Shown here piece after piece: positions 53,051 through 61,685 of a DNA stretch of 64,000 nt; within the stretch, counting starts at the first letter, position 1; each line of letters starts with the position of its first letter. The position numbers and the translations under genes were made by a program. The stretch covers positions 9,599,001 to 9,663,000 of the forward strand of contig NZ_CP163439.1 in NCBI RefSeq assembly GCF_041052385.1, in the 5' to 3' direction. The stretch comes from Streptomyces sp. R28 (GTDB taxonomy: Bacteria; Actinomycetota; Actinomycetes; Streptomycetales; Streptomycetaceae). Under the pieces are notes generated by a model. That model was not told the origin of the DNA, ran no database searches, and saw only the letters and a list, made by a program, of their open reading frames with translations.

Positions 53051-56000
53051 GTGATCGCGATCTCCGACTTCCTGGAAGAACTGCGCGCGGCCGGCGTACA
53101 ACTCTGGCTCCAGGACGGCCGGTTGCGCTACCGGCCGGCCGGCGCGCTCGACGGCGAACACCTCGCAACGCTCCGCGAGCGGCGCGACGAGGTGCTCGCC
53201 GCCATGCTCGGCGAGCAGCCCCCGGCCCCGGCCGCCCGGCCCGACGTCGTCCCGCTCTCCGACCACCAGAAGGGGATGTGGTTCCTGGAGCAGATGGGTC
53301 TGCTCGGCGCGGCCTACAACCAGACGGCGCTGCACCGCATCACCGGCGACCTGGACGTGACGGCGCTGCGGTCGGCCATCGCCGAGATCGTGCGCCGCCA
53401 CGAGATCCTGCGGACGGCGTTCCCAGCCCGCGACGGCGTCGGCGTCCAGGTCGTGTACCCGCCCGACGACCCCCGCTTCACGTTCCTCGACGTGTCCGAT
53501 CTGCCCGAGGCCGAGCAGCGGCGGTGGCTGGAGGAACGCAAGCGGCTCTACGCTGAGCACCGGTTCGACATCTCCGTCGCGCAGAACTTCCGTACCGAGC
53601 TGATCCGCCTCTCGCCGACCGAGCACGTCCTGGTCTTCCGCTCGTACCACCTCGTCCTCGACGGGCCCTCGCACGCCAACCTCTACCAGGAACTGCGCGC
53701 CCTCTACCGCGCCTACCGCACCGGCACCCCCGCCGAACTGCCCGAACTGCCCCTCCAGTACGCCGACTACGCCCTGTGGCAGCACCGGAGGGACGGCGCC
53801 GAGACGCAGCGGCACATGGACTATTGGACGCGGCGCCTGGCCGACGCCCCGCACACCTTCGATCTGCCCACCGACCGGCCCCGCCCGGCCACCGCCGAAC
53901 TCGACGGCGACACCGTCGAGGTGCCGGTGCCCGCCGACGTGGCCGACGGACTGCGCCGGCTGGCGAGCAAGGAGGGCGCCACCCTCTTCATGGTGCTGCT
54001 GGCGGCCTTCCACACCCTGCTGTACCGCTGGAGCGGGCAGAGCGACGTCAGCGTCGGGATGGTCCTCGACGGAAGGGCGCGCCCGGACGTCGAGGCCAAC
54101 ATCGGCCACTTCGTCAACCCCGTCGTGCTCCGGGCCGACCTCGCCGGACGGCCCACCTTCACCGAACTGCTCGGCCGCCTGCGCCCGAGGCTCCTCGAGG
54201 CCTACGAACACCGGCACGCACCGTTCGACCGCCTGGTGGCCGAACTCCGGCCGCAGCGCGACCTGTCGGTGCAGCCGCTGTTCCAGGTCCTGTTCACCTA
54301 CCTGCGGGCCGAACCGTTCGACATGCTCGACGGACTGACCGTCACCCCCCTCGAACCCGACGAGCGCAAGGCCATGTTCGACCTCACCCTCTTCGCCAAC
54401 GACGAGGAGAGCGGACAGCTGAGCGTCGGTCTCGAGTACCAGACCGCCCTGTTCGAGGGGGCGACCGTGCGGCGGCTGGCCGGCTATCTGGTCACCCTGC
54501 TCGGCGCGGTGGCACGCACCCCGGACGTATCGATCGACGACCTGCCGCTGATGTCCGACGCGCAGTGGCACGAGGTCCTCGAAGACTGGAACGGCCCCCT
54601 CGCCACGCACGAGGACCTCTGTCTGCACCAGATGGTGGAGCGGCAGGTTGCCGCAGTCCCGGACGCCGTCGCCGCGGTGTTCGCCGACGCGCACCTGACG
54701 TACCGTCAACTCGACGAGCGGGCGAACGCGTTGGCCCGCAGGCTGCGGGAGAGTGGTGTGGGCCCCGACGAACGGGTCGGCATCGCGCTGCCCCGCTCGC
54801 TCAACATGCTGGTCGCCAACCTGGCCGTGCTCAAGGCCGGCGGCGCCTGCGTCCCCATCGACCCGACCTACCCCGCCGCACGGCGGCGGCTCATCGCCGA
54901 GGACGCGACGCTGCGCCTGCTGATCCGCGCGCCCGGCGGCGAGCCTGGCGTGGACGGTGACGCGCCGGTGCTGGAGGTCGGCCCCGAGGCCGAGGCCACC
55001 GGCCCCGCGAACCTGGCCGACCCGGCCCACATCGCCTGGGTGCTGTACACCTCCGGGTCCACCGGCCGCCCCAAGGGCGTCGCCATGTCCCACCGGGCCC
55101 TGCTCAACCAGGTGCGCTGGCAGCAGCGCCAGGGCCCCGGTGGGCGGGGGCGGACCCTGCAGTGGGCGGCCCTCAGCTTCGACATCTTCTTCCAGGAGAT
55201 GCTGACCACGCTGGCCGTGGGCGCGACCCTCGTCCTGGTGGAGGAAGAGGTCCGGCACGACTTCGAGCGGCTGCTCGACGTGATCGACACACAGCGCGTC
55301 GAGCGGGTCTTCATGCCCTTCGTCGCCCTGCGGGGCATGGCCGAACTGGCCGTGCGCCTGGACCGGTTCCCCCGCTCGCTCAGGGCGGTGCTCACCGCCG
55401 GCGAGCAGCTCCAGGCGACGCCGGCGATCCGGGAGTTCTTCAGCCGGCTGCCCGAGTGCACCCTGTTCAACCAGTACGGGCCGATCGAGGTCCACCTGGC
55501 CACCTCCCACCGGCTCGGCGACGACCCCGCGCGATGGGCGGCCCTGCCCCCGATCGGCCGGCCCTTCGACAACGTACGGGCGTATGTGCTCGACTCCGAC
55601 CTGCGGCCGGTGCCGCCCGGGGTGACCGGTGAACTGTTCGTCGGCGGCGCCGCACTCGCCCGCGGCTACCTGGGCCGGCCCGAGCTGACGGCGGAGCGGT
55701 TCCTGCCCGACCCGTTCGGCGACGGCGCCCGGATGTACCGCACCGGCGACCAGGTTCGCTGGAACGCCGCCGGGCAGCTGGAGTTCGTCGGCCGGTTCGA
55801 CGACCAGGTCAAGATCCGTGGATTCCGCGTCGAGGTCGCCGAGATCGAGAGCGTCCTCGCCGGCCACCCCCAGGTGCTGGAGTGTGCCGTCGCCGCCCAC
55901 CGGTACGGCGCCGGGGACCGCCGCCTGGTCGCGTACGTCGTGCCCGACCCGCACCACCCGCCCGCCGCCGCCGACCTGCGCGCCTTCCTCGCCGACCGGC

Positions 56001-56371
56001 TGCCTGACTACATGGTCCCGCCGGTCTACCAGACCCTGGAGAAGCTGCCGCACACGCCGAGCGGGAAGCTGAGCCGGGCCCTGCTGCCCCGGCCGGACGA
56101 CGAGACGGGGTGGGCCGGGACCACCGCATACGAACCCCCCGGCTCCCCGCTGGAGGAGAGGATCGCGGCCATCTGGACCGAGGTGCTCGGCGTGCCGCGG
56201 GTCGGTGTGAGGGACAACTTCTTCGAACTGGGCGGCCACTCGCTGCTGGCCGTCGCGATCGTCAACAAGATCGCGGACGCCCTCGGGCGCACGGTCCCGC
56301 TGCGCACCCTCTTCGAGGCGCCGACCGTGGCGGGCCTCGCCGCCCGCCTGAACGAACCGGAAGCGGCGTGA
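53051..56371 (+). CDS. Single-module NRPS: TubC docking - C - A - PCP, proline-like A domain
   Basis: 1106 residues, GTG start with GAAGGGG upstream. Residues about 1-50 (FLEELRAAGVQLWLQDGRL) form a TubC-type docking domain, so it accepts a chain from another NRPS. The condensation motif reads SYHLVLDG: the first His is Tyr, the catalytic His is kept. A core YTSGSTGRPKG is at about 664, and LGGHSL at about 1059. Hand-aligned pocket residues are D-I-Q-M-L-A-Q-L-A-K, close in pattern to the proline code D-V-Q-L-I-A-H-V-V-K but altered. That suits an alkylated proline from the five-gene unit at 31326. It has no TE and must pass its chain on. Confidence 0.92.
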   Translation: MIAISDFLEELRAAGVQLWLQDGRLRYRPAGALDGEHLATLRERRDEVLAAMLGEQPPAPAARPDVVPLSDHQKGMWFLEQMGLLGAAYNQTALHRITGDLDVTALRSAIAEIVRRHEILRTAFPARDGVGVQVVYPPDDPRFTFLDVSDLPEAEQRRWLEERKRLYAEHRFDISVAQNFRTELIRLSPTEHVLVFRSYHLVLDGPSHANLYQELRALYRAYRTGTPAELPELPLQYADYALWQHRRDGAETQRHMDYWTRRLADAPHTFDLPTDRPRPATAELDGDTVEVPVPADVADGLRRLASKEGATLFMVLLAAFHTLLYRWSGQSDVSVGMVLDGRARPDVEANIGHFVNPVVLRADLAGRPTFTELLGRLRPRLLEAYEHRHAPFDRLVAELRPQRDLSVQPLFQVLFTYLRAEPFDMLDGLTVTPLEPDERKAMFDLTLFANDEESGQLSVGLEYQTALFEGATVRRLAGYLVTLLGAVARTPDVSIDDLPLMSDAQWHEVLEDWNGPLATHEDLCLHQMVERQVAAVPDAVAAVFADAHLTYRQLDERANALARRLRESGVGPDERVGIALPRSLNMLVANLAVLKAGGACVPIDPTYPAARRRLIAEDATLRLLIRAPGGEPGVDGDAPVLEVGPEAEATGPANLADPAHIAWVLYTSGSTGRPKGVAMSHRALLNQVRWQQRQGPGGRGRTLQWAALSFDIFFQEMLTTLAVGATLVLVEEEVRHDFERLLDVIDTQRVERVFMPFVALRGMAELAVRLDRFPRSLRAVLTAGEQLQATPAIREFFSRLPECTLFNQYGPIEVHLATSHRLGDDPARWAALPPIGRPFDNVRAYVLDSDLRPVPPGVTGELFVGGAALARGYLGRPELTAERFLPDPFGDGARMYRTGDQVRWNAAGQLEFVGRFDDQVKIRGFRVEVAEIESVLAGHPQVLECAVAAHRYGAGDRRLVAYVVPDPHHPPAAADLRAFLADRLPDYMVPPVYQTLEKLPHTPSGKLSRALLPRPDDETGWAGTTAYEPPGSPLEERIAAIWTEVLGVPRVGVRDNFFELGGHSLLAVAIVNKIADALGRTVPLRTLFEAPTVAGLAARLNEPEAA

Positions 56372-56425
56372 CCGGCTCGTAGGACCGCGCGCGGCACCCC
56401 GCACGGCGGGCCCGTGCACGGCGAA

Positions 56426-56453
56426 GGGCCGGTGCCCTGGTGGACACCGGCCC
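56426..56453. terminator. Hairpin terminator after the NRPS gene
   Basis: GGGCCGGTG (56426-56434) pairs with CACCGGCCC (56445-56453) between the convergent NRPS and StrR-like genes. Confidence 0.7.
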
Positions 56454-56472
56454 CCGCGCGTGTGCCGCGCCC

Positions 56473-57513
56473 TCAGCCGGACATGCCGCCGGCGGCGGTG
56501 TTGCCGTACTCGTTCTCCAGCCCCATCGCCAGCTGGATCCACGCCGCCGCGCAGGACCGCGCCAGCGACCCGAGGTTGAGCCGGGAGTGCGGCGGGATGT
56601 GACTGAGCGACAGCGGGATCTCGTCGGGCACCAGCACACGCGGGCCCAGCCAGCGCAACAGCCTCCGGCCCGACTCGGTGTAGCGCAGCGACGGATCGCG
56701 CTGGATGGTGTCCAGCAGCGAGCGCAGCTCCTCGGACGGGTCGGCCTCCGGCAGCTTCACCGTCATCTGCGGCTCCGCCCCCCGCTCACCCCGGTCCGGA
56801 CGGGTCCGCCGGTCCAGCACCGGGTCCTCGCCGGCCCGCAGCCGCGCCCGCACACTGCGCGCCGTCTCCACCGAGATGCCGGCTTCCTGGGCGATGCGGC
56901 GCAGCGTCGCCTCCGGGTGCTCCGCGATCAGCTCGGCGGCCGCCTGCCGGCCCGCGGCCCCGTTGATCGGCCGCACCCGGCCGTCCCGGCCGATGCGCGC
57001 CTCGACCTGGGGGCTGTCCATCCCGCGGCGCAACGAGCCGACGGTCTTCGCGGCGAGCCCGGAGGTGAACGCGATCGACCGGTCGGACAGCTGCGGATGG
57101 CTGCGGATGATCCGCACCGCGGCGGCCCGCCGGTCGGCGAGCGTCAGCGGCATCCCGTGCGAGACGTTCAGCCGGACGGCGAGCAGGAAGGCCTCGTGGT
57201 CGTCCCCGTCGAACAACTGTGCGCGGATCTCCTGATCGCCGCGCAGCCGGGCGGCGGTGAGCCGATGCATGCCGTCGATGACGCGCATCGTCGCGCGGTG
57301 CACCACGATGGGCGGCAGCACCGCCTCCACGTCCGCCATCGATCTCGCGTGTGCCAGGTCCACCCCCGCGGATCGCGGCGAGTCACCTTCGCGGATGGCG
57401 GACAAGGGCAGTTGTACGACAGCGTCATCCCGGTCCGAGAGCGCCGGCGTGCACGGCTGCGCACCGGTGGCGGACCAGGCATCACGTGGGGATCTGGAGG
57501 TGTTGACCGGCAC
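56473..57513 (-). CDS. StrR-like ParB-fold pathway-specific transcriptional activator
   Basis: 346 residues from the GTG at 57513, preferred because GGAG lies seven bases upstream; in-frame GTGs at 57537 and 57564 are alternatives. VVQLPLSAIREGDSPR and VLPPIVVHRATMRVIDGMHR form the ParB-like domain. GLAAKTVGSLRR and IAQEAGISVETARSVRARL give helix-turn-helix elements, as in StrR, Tei15* and Bbr. Those activators control streptomycin, glycopeptide and similar clusters. Typical StrR sites (GTTCGAC-type inverted repeats) were not spotted in the window by eye. Confidence 0.88.
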   Translation of the reverse strand: MPVNTSRSPRDAWSATGAQPCTPALSDRDDAVVQLPLSAIREGDSPRSAGVDLAHARSMADVEAVLPPIVVHRATMRVIDGMHRLTAARLRGDQEIRAQLFDGDDHEAFLLAVRLNVSHGMPLTLADRRAAAVRIIRSHPQLSDRSIAFTSGLAAKTVGSLRRGMDSPQVEARIGRDGRVRPINGAAGRQAAAELIAEHPEATLRRIAQEAGISVETARSVRARLRAGEDPVLDRRTRPDRGERGAEPQMTVKLPEADPSEELRSLLDTIQRDPSLRYTESGRRLLRWLGPRVLVPDEIPLSLSHIPPHSRLNLGSLARSCAAAWIQLAMGLENEYGNTAAGGMSG

Positions 57514-57613
57514 TGGCTCAACTCCGTTTCTTGTCACGGCCTCGATGGTCGAACGAAGACACACGGTCTCCGGTCATCCTGGCCACCGGGCCGGACGCGC
57601 GGGACTCACTTGT

Positions 57614-58384
57614 TTAGGGGGCAGCGCCCGCCGCGCCGGACGTACGCAGGAACCCCAGCCGCCGCGCCGGCTGCGCACCGTCGGCCAGCGGCACGCGGCC
57701 GCCGTCCCCGGAGAGCTCCGCCAGGAACTGCTGGCGCGGCAGCGGCCGCGCGCCCAGCCGCCGGCTGCGCTCGCTGTCCCACTCGACGTCCAGCATCGTC
57801 ACGCCCGCGCCGGCGAGCCGGTGCTCCATGTCGAGCAGCGCCACCTTCGAGGCGTTGTCGCGCCGGTGGAAGCAGGTGTCCAGGACGAACACCTCGCCCG
57901 TGCCGATGCCGATGGCACCCCCCACCAGCTCCTCGTCCTCCCACACCTCGACACTGTGCGCCCAGCCCTGGTCGTGCAGGACCACCATGCACGCGCACAG
58001 CTCGGTGGTCAGCCACTCGGGGGTGCGGTCCCGGCGACACTCGGCGAGCACCCGGGCGAAGTCCTGGTTCGCGGTGGTCGTCCACGTCAGCCGGTTGCGC
58101 AACAGCTTCATGAGGCTGCGCGCCTTGGTCAACCCGCCGTACGGGATGACCGGACGCGGGTCGGGCGACCACCAGACCAGCTCGTACGGGTCGGGCAGGG
58201 GGGAGTCGAGCACCACGGTGGCCCCGGCGGCGACAGAGTCCTCGTACAGGGCGTGATTCACCTCGACGTGCGCGGGCGTCGCCGCGTGCATCGGGAAGAG
58301 GCCGTGCCGGTAACCACCGAGGACGGTGGCCGGGTCGAGGCGCCCGCCGATCGCGACCGGCGCGTCGGCCGGGGCACTATCCAT
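57614..58384 (-). CDS. Leucyl/phenylalanyl-tRNA-protein transferase homologue
   Basis: 256 residues. GGYRHGLFPM, VWWSPDPRPVIPY and WGAxSVE-like GWAHSVEVWEDEELVGGAIGI, followed by VFVLDTCFHRRDNASKVAL, are the family hallmarks (GNAT-like fold). Housekeeping Aat transfers Leu or Phe from aminoacyl-tRNA to N-terminal Arg/Lys of proteins in the N-degron pathway. Inside a peptide cluster, between regulator and thioesterase genes, it more likely transfers an amino acid from tRNA to a biosynthetic intermediate. I chose the ATG at 58384; the upstream ATG at 58423 lies within an inverted repeat. Confidence 0.85.
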   Translation of the reverse strand: MDSAPADAPVAIGGRLDPATVLGGYRHGLFPMHAATPAHVEVNHALYEDSVAAGATVVLDSPLPDPYELVWWSPDPRPVIPYGGLTKARSLMKLLRNRLTWTTTANQDFARVLAECRRDRTPEWLTTELCACMVVLHDQGWAHSVEVWEDEELVGGAIGIGTGEVFVLDTCFHRRDNASKVALLDMEHRLAGAGVTMLDVEWDSERSRRLGARPLPRQQFLAELSGDGGRVPLADGAQPARRLGFLRTSGAAGAAP

Positions 58385-58415
58385 CGCAAGTCCGTCCCAG
58401 ATACATCCCTCGCAA

Positions 58416-58434
58416 AGAATCACATGCGGATTCT
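58416..58434. promoter_or_regulatory. Inverted repeat AGAATC-N7-GATTCT in the divergent Aat/thioesterase gap
   Basis: Perfect six-base arms at 58416-58421 and 58429-58434 lie between the two start codons, in the only AT-rich patch of this short gap. It is a good candidate for an operator controlling both transcripts; the protein is unknown. Confidence 0.45.
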
Positions 58435-58467
58435 GGCCTCAGACCCGCGACTGACGGGAGTCTCGCG

Positions 58468-59259
58468 ATGACCACACCCACGACATCGGGCACCACCGGC
58501 GCGTCCGCGCGCTGGCTGCGCCGGCCCCGGCCGCGCCAGGACCCGTCCGCGCGTCTGGTCTGTCTGCCGCACGCCGGCGGCACGGCCAGCTCCTACGCCC
58601 CCTGGACCGCCCGGCTGCCGACGGGGACCGAGCTGATCGGCGTGCAGTACCCCGGCCGCCACGACCGCCTGGCGGAGCCGCTGATGAAGTCGGTCGTGGA
58701 GATCGCCGACGCGGTGGCCCCGGTCCTCGCGCCGTACGCCGACCGGCCGCTGTTCCTGTTCGGGCACAGCATGGGCAGCCTCGTCGCCTACGAGGTCGCG
58801 ATCCGCCTGGAGGCCGGACCCGGCCCGGACCCGGCCGGCCTGTTCGTCTCCGACCAGTACGCCCCGCACCGCTCCACGCCCCCCGACGAGACGCTCGACG
58901 ACGCCACCGTCGAGCGCGAGGCCCGTGTGTCCGGGTGGACCGATCCGGCCGTGCTCGACCACCCGGAACTGCGCCAGCTGGTGCTGCCCGCGCTGCTCGC
59001 CGACGTACGGGCGTCGATGACCTACCACCGGGCCGACCCGGTGCGGCTGCGCACCCCGATCGCCGCCTACGGAGGGCGCGGCGACTCCGACGACGTGCCC
59101 GGTGAGCTGGCCGCCTGGGGGGAGTTGACCTCCGGACGGGCCGTGTGGCGGGCCTTCGAGGGCGATCACTTCTACCTGCGTGCCCGGGAGGCCGAGCTGG
59201 TTGCCGACATCGTCGCGCGGATGTCTGACTGGGGAGAGGCCCCAGTTGGACACCGCTGA
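58468..59259 (+). CDS. Type II thioesterase
   Basis: 263 residues, GGGAG before the ATG. LVCLPHAGGTASSYAPW, YPGRHDRLAEP, FLFGHSMGSLVAYEVA (nucleophile Ser in GHSMG) and the late GDHFYLRAR with the catalytic His are classic for external editing thioesterases. Such enzymes remove wrong or stalled groups from carrier domains. With the degenerate A domain in the terminating NRPS, it might also clear mis-primed PCPs. It starts an operon with the desaturase and ATP-grasp genes. Confidence 0.92.
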   Translation: MTTPTTSGTTGASARWLRRPRPRQDPSARLVCLPHAGGTASSYAPWTARLPTGTELIGVQYPGRHDRLAEPLMKSVVEIADAVAPVLAPYADRPLFLFGHSMGSLVAYEVAIRLEAGPGPDPAGLFVSDQYAPHRSTPPDETLDDATVEREARVSGWTDPAVLDHPELRQLVLPALLADVRASMTYHRADPVRLRTPIAAYGGRGDSDDVPGELAAWGELTSGRAVWRAFEGDHFYLRAREAELVADIVARMSDWGEAPVGHR

Positions 59260-59275
59260 GTGAGGAGAAGGACGC

Positions 59276-60286
59276 GTGGCCGATTCTGATGTAGCCGAGC
59301 GGTACCGCTTCGCGCCGGACATCGTGGCCGCGGTCCGGGCCGTGTCCAGACCGGACAACTGGCACGGCCCGCTCGAAGCCCTCACGCACTGGGCGTGGAT
59401 CGCGTTCTGGTGCGCCGCCTCGGTGCTGTCGTGGCAGCACGCCCGCTGGTGGCTGGCGCTGCCCGTGTACCTCGTGGCGGTGTTCTTCATCGGCGGGCGC
59501 CAGCGCGGCATCGCCGGGATGCTGCACATGGCGACCCACCGCGTGTTCATGGCTGACCACCGGATCGGCAGCGTCATCGGGGCGGCCCTCGGCGGCTACC
59601 CCGTGCTCCAGAGCTTCACCGGCTACCGTGTCTCCCACCTCGGCGAGCACCATGGGCGTCTGGGCGATCCCGACCGCGACCCGGACTACCGGCAGTACCA
59701 GGACAACGCGCTGTGCGGGGACGACCTCAACCGCAAGGCGCTGCGCCGGTACCTGTGCAGGATCGTCACTCCCAAGGCGACCGCCTCGTACGTGCTGTAC
59801 CTGCTGCGGCACCGCATCGTGGCGGCGGGGGAGCGGCCGACCGAACGGGCGCTGCGGGTGGTGCTGCTGGCGGCCGTGCTCGGATGGGCGGTCCTCGGCG
59901 GGTGGTGGCCGTGGCTGGTGCTGCTCTGGTTCGTCCCGCTGGTCACCACGCAGGTGTGGATCGGGGCGGTCGCCGAGCTGATGGAGCACTTCCCGCTGAT
60001 CGAGACCGCGCCCCGCGTCGACATCTACATGTCCTGGAACCGGGTCTACGGCTGGGGCACCCGCTTCCTGCTCGGGGAGATCGACGGCGAGGGCTTCCAC
60101 CTGGTCCACCACCTGTTCCCGCGCACGCCCATGTGGCGGCTGCGCGAGGTCGACGCGATCCTGCGGCGCGACCCGGTGTACGCGGCGCTGCCGCGGCTCG
60201 GCGGGGCCCTCGGGGGGCTCGGGGAGATCTACCGGTCCCTGCCCGCGCGCCGCGAGCACGACGACGCCCCGCGGGCCGCCGCATGA
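59276..60286 (+). CDS. Membrane fatty-acid desaturase-like diiron enzyme
   Basis: 336 residues, GTG start with GAGGAGAAGG upstream. Three His boxes are present: HMATHR, HLGEHHGRL and, later, FHLVHHLF, with hydrophobic helices between them. This is the non-haem diiron membrane desaturase/hydroxylase family. The substrate may be an acyl chain or a carrier-bound amino acid. It is placed 16 bases after the thioesterase and overlaps the ATP-grasp gene by four bases, so it belongs to the pathway. Confidence 0.88.
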   Translation: MADSDVAERYRFAPDIVAAVRAVSRPDNWHGPLEALTHWAWIAFWCAASVLSWQHARWWLALPVYLVAVFFIGGRQRGIAGMLHMATHRVFMADHRIGSVIGAALGGYPVLQSFTGYRVSHLGEHHGRLGDPDRDPDYRQYQDNALCGDDLNRKALRRYLCRIVTPKATASYVLYLLRHRIVAAGERPTERALRVVLLAAVLGWAVLGGWWPWLVLLWFVPLVTTQVWIGAVAELMEHFPLIETAPRVDIYMSWNRVYGWGTRFLLGEIDGEGFHLVHHLFPRTPMWRLREVDAILRRDPVYAALPRLGGALGGLGEIYRSLPARREHDDAPRAAA

Positions 60287-61515
60287 GCGAGCCGGTGATC
60301 GTCGTCTACACGTCCGGCGCCGCCTCGCCGCTCGAACTGGCCGCCGACGCCGACGGGTTCGACCTGCTGTTCGCGGTTCCCGTCGGCGCGCTGCCGGACG
60401 GTCTGGCCGACCTGCTGGGGGCCGTCGGCGAGGTCGTCGACGTGACCGACGAGACGGCCGGCGTAGCGGCGCTCGCCGCCCGCGGCCCGGCCGGGATCGT
60501 CGCCTTCTCCGACCAGGACCTGCCGCTCGCGGCGCGGCTGGCCGCGCGGCTCGGCCTGCGCTACCACACGCAGGACACGGTGGACGCCGCCACCGACAAG
60601 CACCTCCAGCGGCAGCGGCTGCGCGAGGCCGGCCTGCGCGTGCCACGCTTCCGGCTGCTGACGGGACCTCAGGAGGCTGTGCGGGCGCTTGCCGAGGTCG
60701 GCGCGCCGGCGGTGCTCAAGCCCGTCAGGGGCGCGGCCAGCCGGCAGACGTACCGCCTCGACGGCCCGGACGACGCGCTGCGGCACGCCTCCCACGCGTT
60801 CGCCTCCGGCGACGCCGACCGGTTCGTGATCGAGGAGATGCTGGTGGGCTGCCCGTCGGTGGCCGGCCCCGGCCTCGGCGACTACGTGTCGGTCGAAGTG
60901 CTGCTGTGGCGGGGCACGGTCGTGTGCCACGTGCTCAACTCACGGTTGCCGCTCCGTGAACCGTTCCGGGAGCAGGGCTTCCTCATGCCCGGGCTGCTGC
61001 CCGCGGACGTCGAGGCCGAGGCCCACCGCATCAGCGCGGTGGCCTGCCACGCCCTCGGCATCCAGGACGGATGGGCGGACGTCGAGCTGAAACTGACCGC
61101 CGACGGGCCCGCGGTGATCGAGGTGAACGCCCGCCTCGGCGGGTACGTCGCCACCCTGCTGCACCGGTCGTACGGCGTGGAGGCGGTCCGGCTGGCGTTC
61201 GAGGTGGCCGTCGGCCGCAGACCCGCGGTGTCCCTGGGGGAGCCGGTCGCGGCCGCCTACTGCTACCAGATCCTGCCGCCGGTCGGGGACCTGCGGCTGG
61301 CCTCCTGGGGCGAGATCGCCGGCCTCACCGACCGCCCGGACGTCCTCTCGGTCGTCCTGACGGCGGAGGCCGGCGAGCGGGTCGACTGGCGGCTGGGCAG
61401 CCTCGGCACACTCGGCGTGGTGGAGGGCCTGGCCGAGCGGCCCGAGGCCGTCCTCACCGCCGTGCGCGCCATCGAGCGGGCCCTCGCCGAGCAGGTCGTC
61501 TTCAGCCCCGCGTGA
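60283..61515 (+). CDS. ATP-grasp ligase
   Basis: 410 residues, ATG overlapping the previous stop. The ATP-grasp core is visible as TDKHLQRQRLREAGLRVPRF, PAVLKPVRGAASRQTY, FVIEEMLVG and the Mg-binding DVELKLTADGPAVIEVNARLGG. The family joins a carboxylate to an amine or another nucleophile using ATP, as in L-amino acid ligases. It may add an amino acid to the peptide or protect an intermediate during synthesis. Its end overlaps the small DUF5989-like gene on the other strand by 14 bases. Confidence 0.9.
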   Translation: MSEPVIVVYTSGAASPLELAADADGFDLLFAVPVGALPDGLADLLGAVGEVVDVTDETAGVAALAARGPAGIVAFSDQDLPLAARLAARLGLRYHTQDTVDAATDKHLQRQRLREAGLRVPRFRLLTGPQEAVRALAEVGAPAVLKPVRGAASRQTYRLDGPDDALRHASHAFASGDADRFVIEEMLVGCPSVAGPGLGDYVSVEVLLWRGTVVCHVLNSRLPLREPFREQGFLMPGLLPADVEAEAHRISAVACHALGIQDGWADVELKLTADGPAVIEVNARLGGYVATLLHRSYGVEAVRLAFEVAVGRRPAVSLGEPVAAAYCYQILPPVGDLRLASWGEIAGLTDRPDVLSVVLTAEAGERVDWRLGSLGTLGVVEGLAERPEAVLTAVRAIERALAEQVVFSPA

Positions 61516-61645
61516 GGGGCTTGTGCCAGTAGCTCGCCCTGCGCCGCGACCACGAGCGGCGCATCGGGTCGCGCAGGACCCGCAGCACCAGGCCCGCGGG
61601 GACGACGAACAGGACGTACACGACGGTGAGCAGGACGTTGCGCAT
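61502..61645 (-). CDS. Small DUF5989/SxtJ-like membrane peptide paired with the carbamoyltransferase
   Basis: 47 residues, MRNVLLTVVYVLFVVPAGLV as a single membrane helix, followed by a basic tail with RRSWSRRRASYWHKPLTRG. GGGTTCCTGAG lies upstream. Short membrane peptides of this sort regularly sit directly downstream of NodU/CmcH-type carbamoyltransferase genes, as here (gap 40 bases). Their role is unknown, perhaps membrane anchoring of the transferase. It is too short for most gene callers. Confidence 0.75.
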   Translation of the reverse strand: MRNVLLTVVYVLFVVPAGLVLRVLRDPMRRSWSRRRASYWHKPLTRG

Positions 61646-61685
61646 CTCAGGAACCCTTCCGGTCGGGTGGGCGGGCGGAGGCCGG

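Noticed and set aside
53012..56542. 1176-codon minus-strand ORF opposite the single-module NRPS
   Set aside because: It is composed of Gly/Val/Arg/Gln-rich shadow sequence; the plus strand carries clear C, A and PCP motifs.
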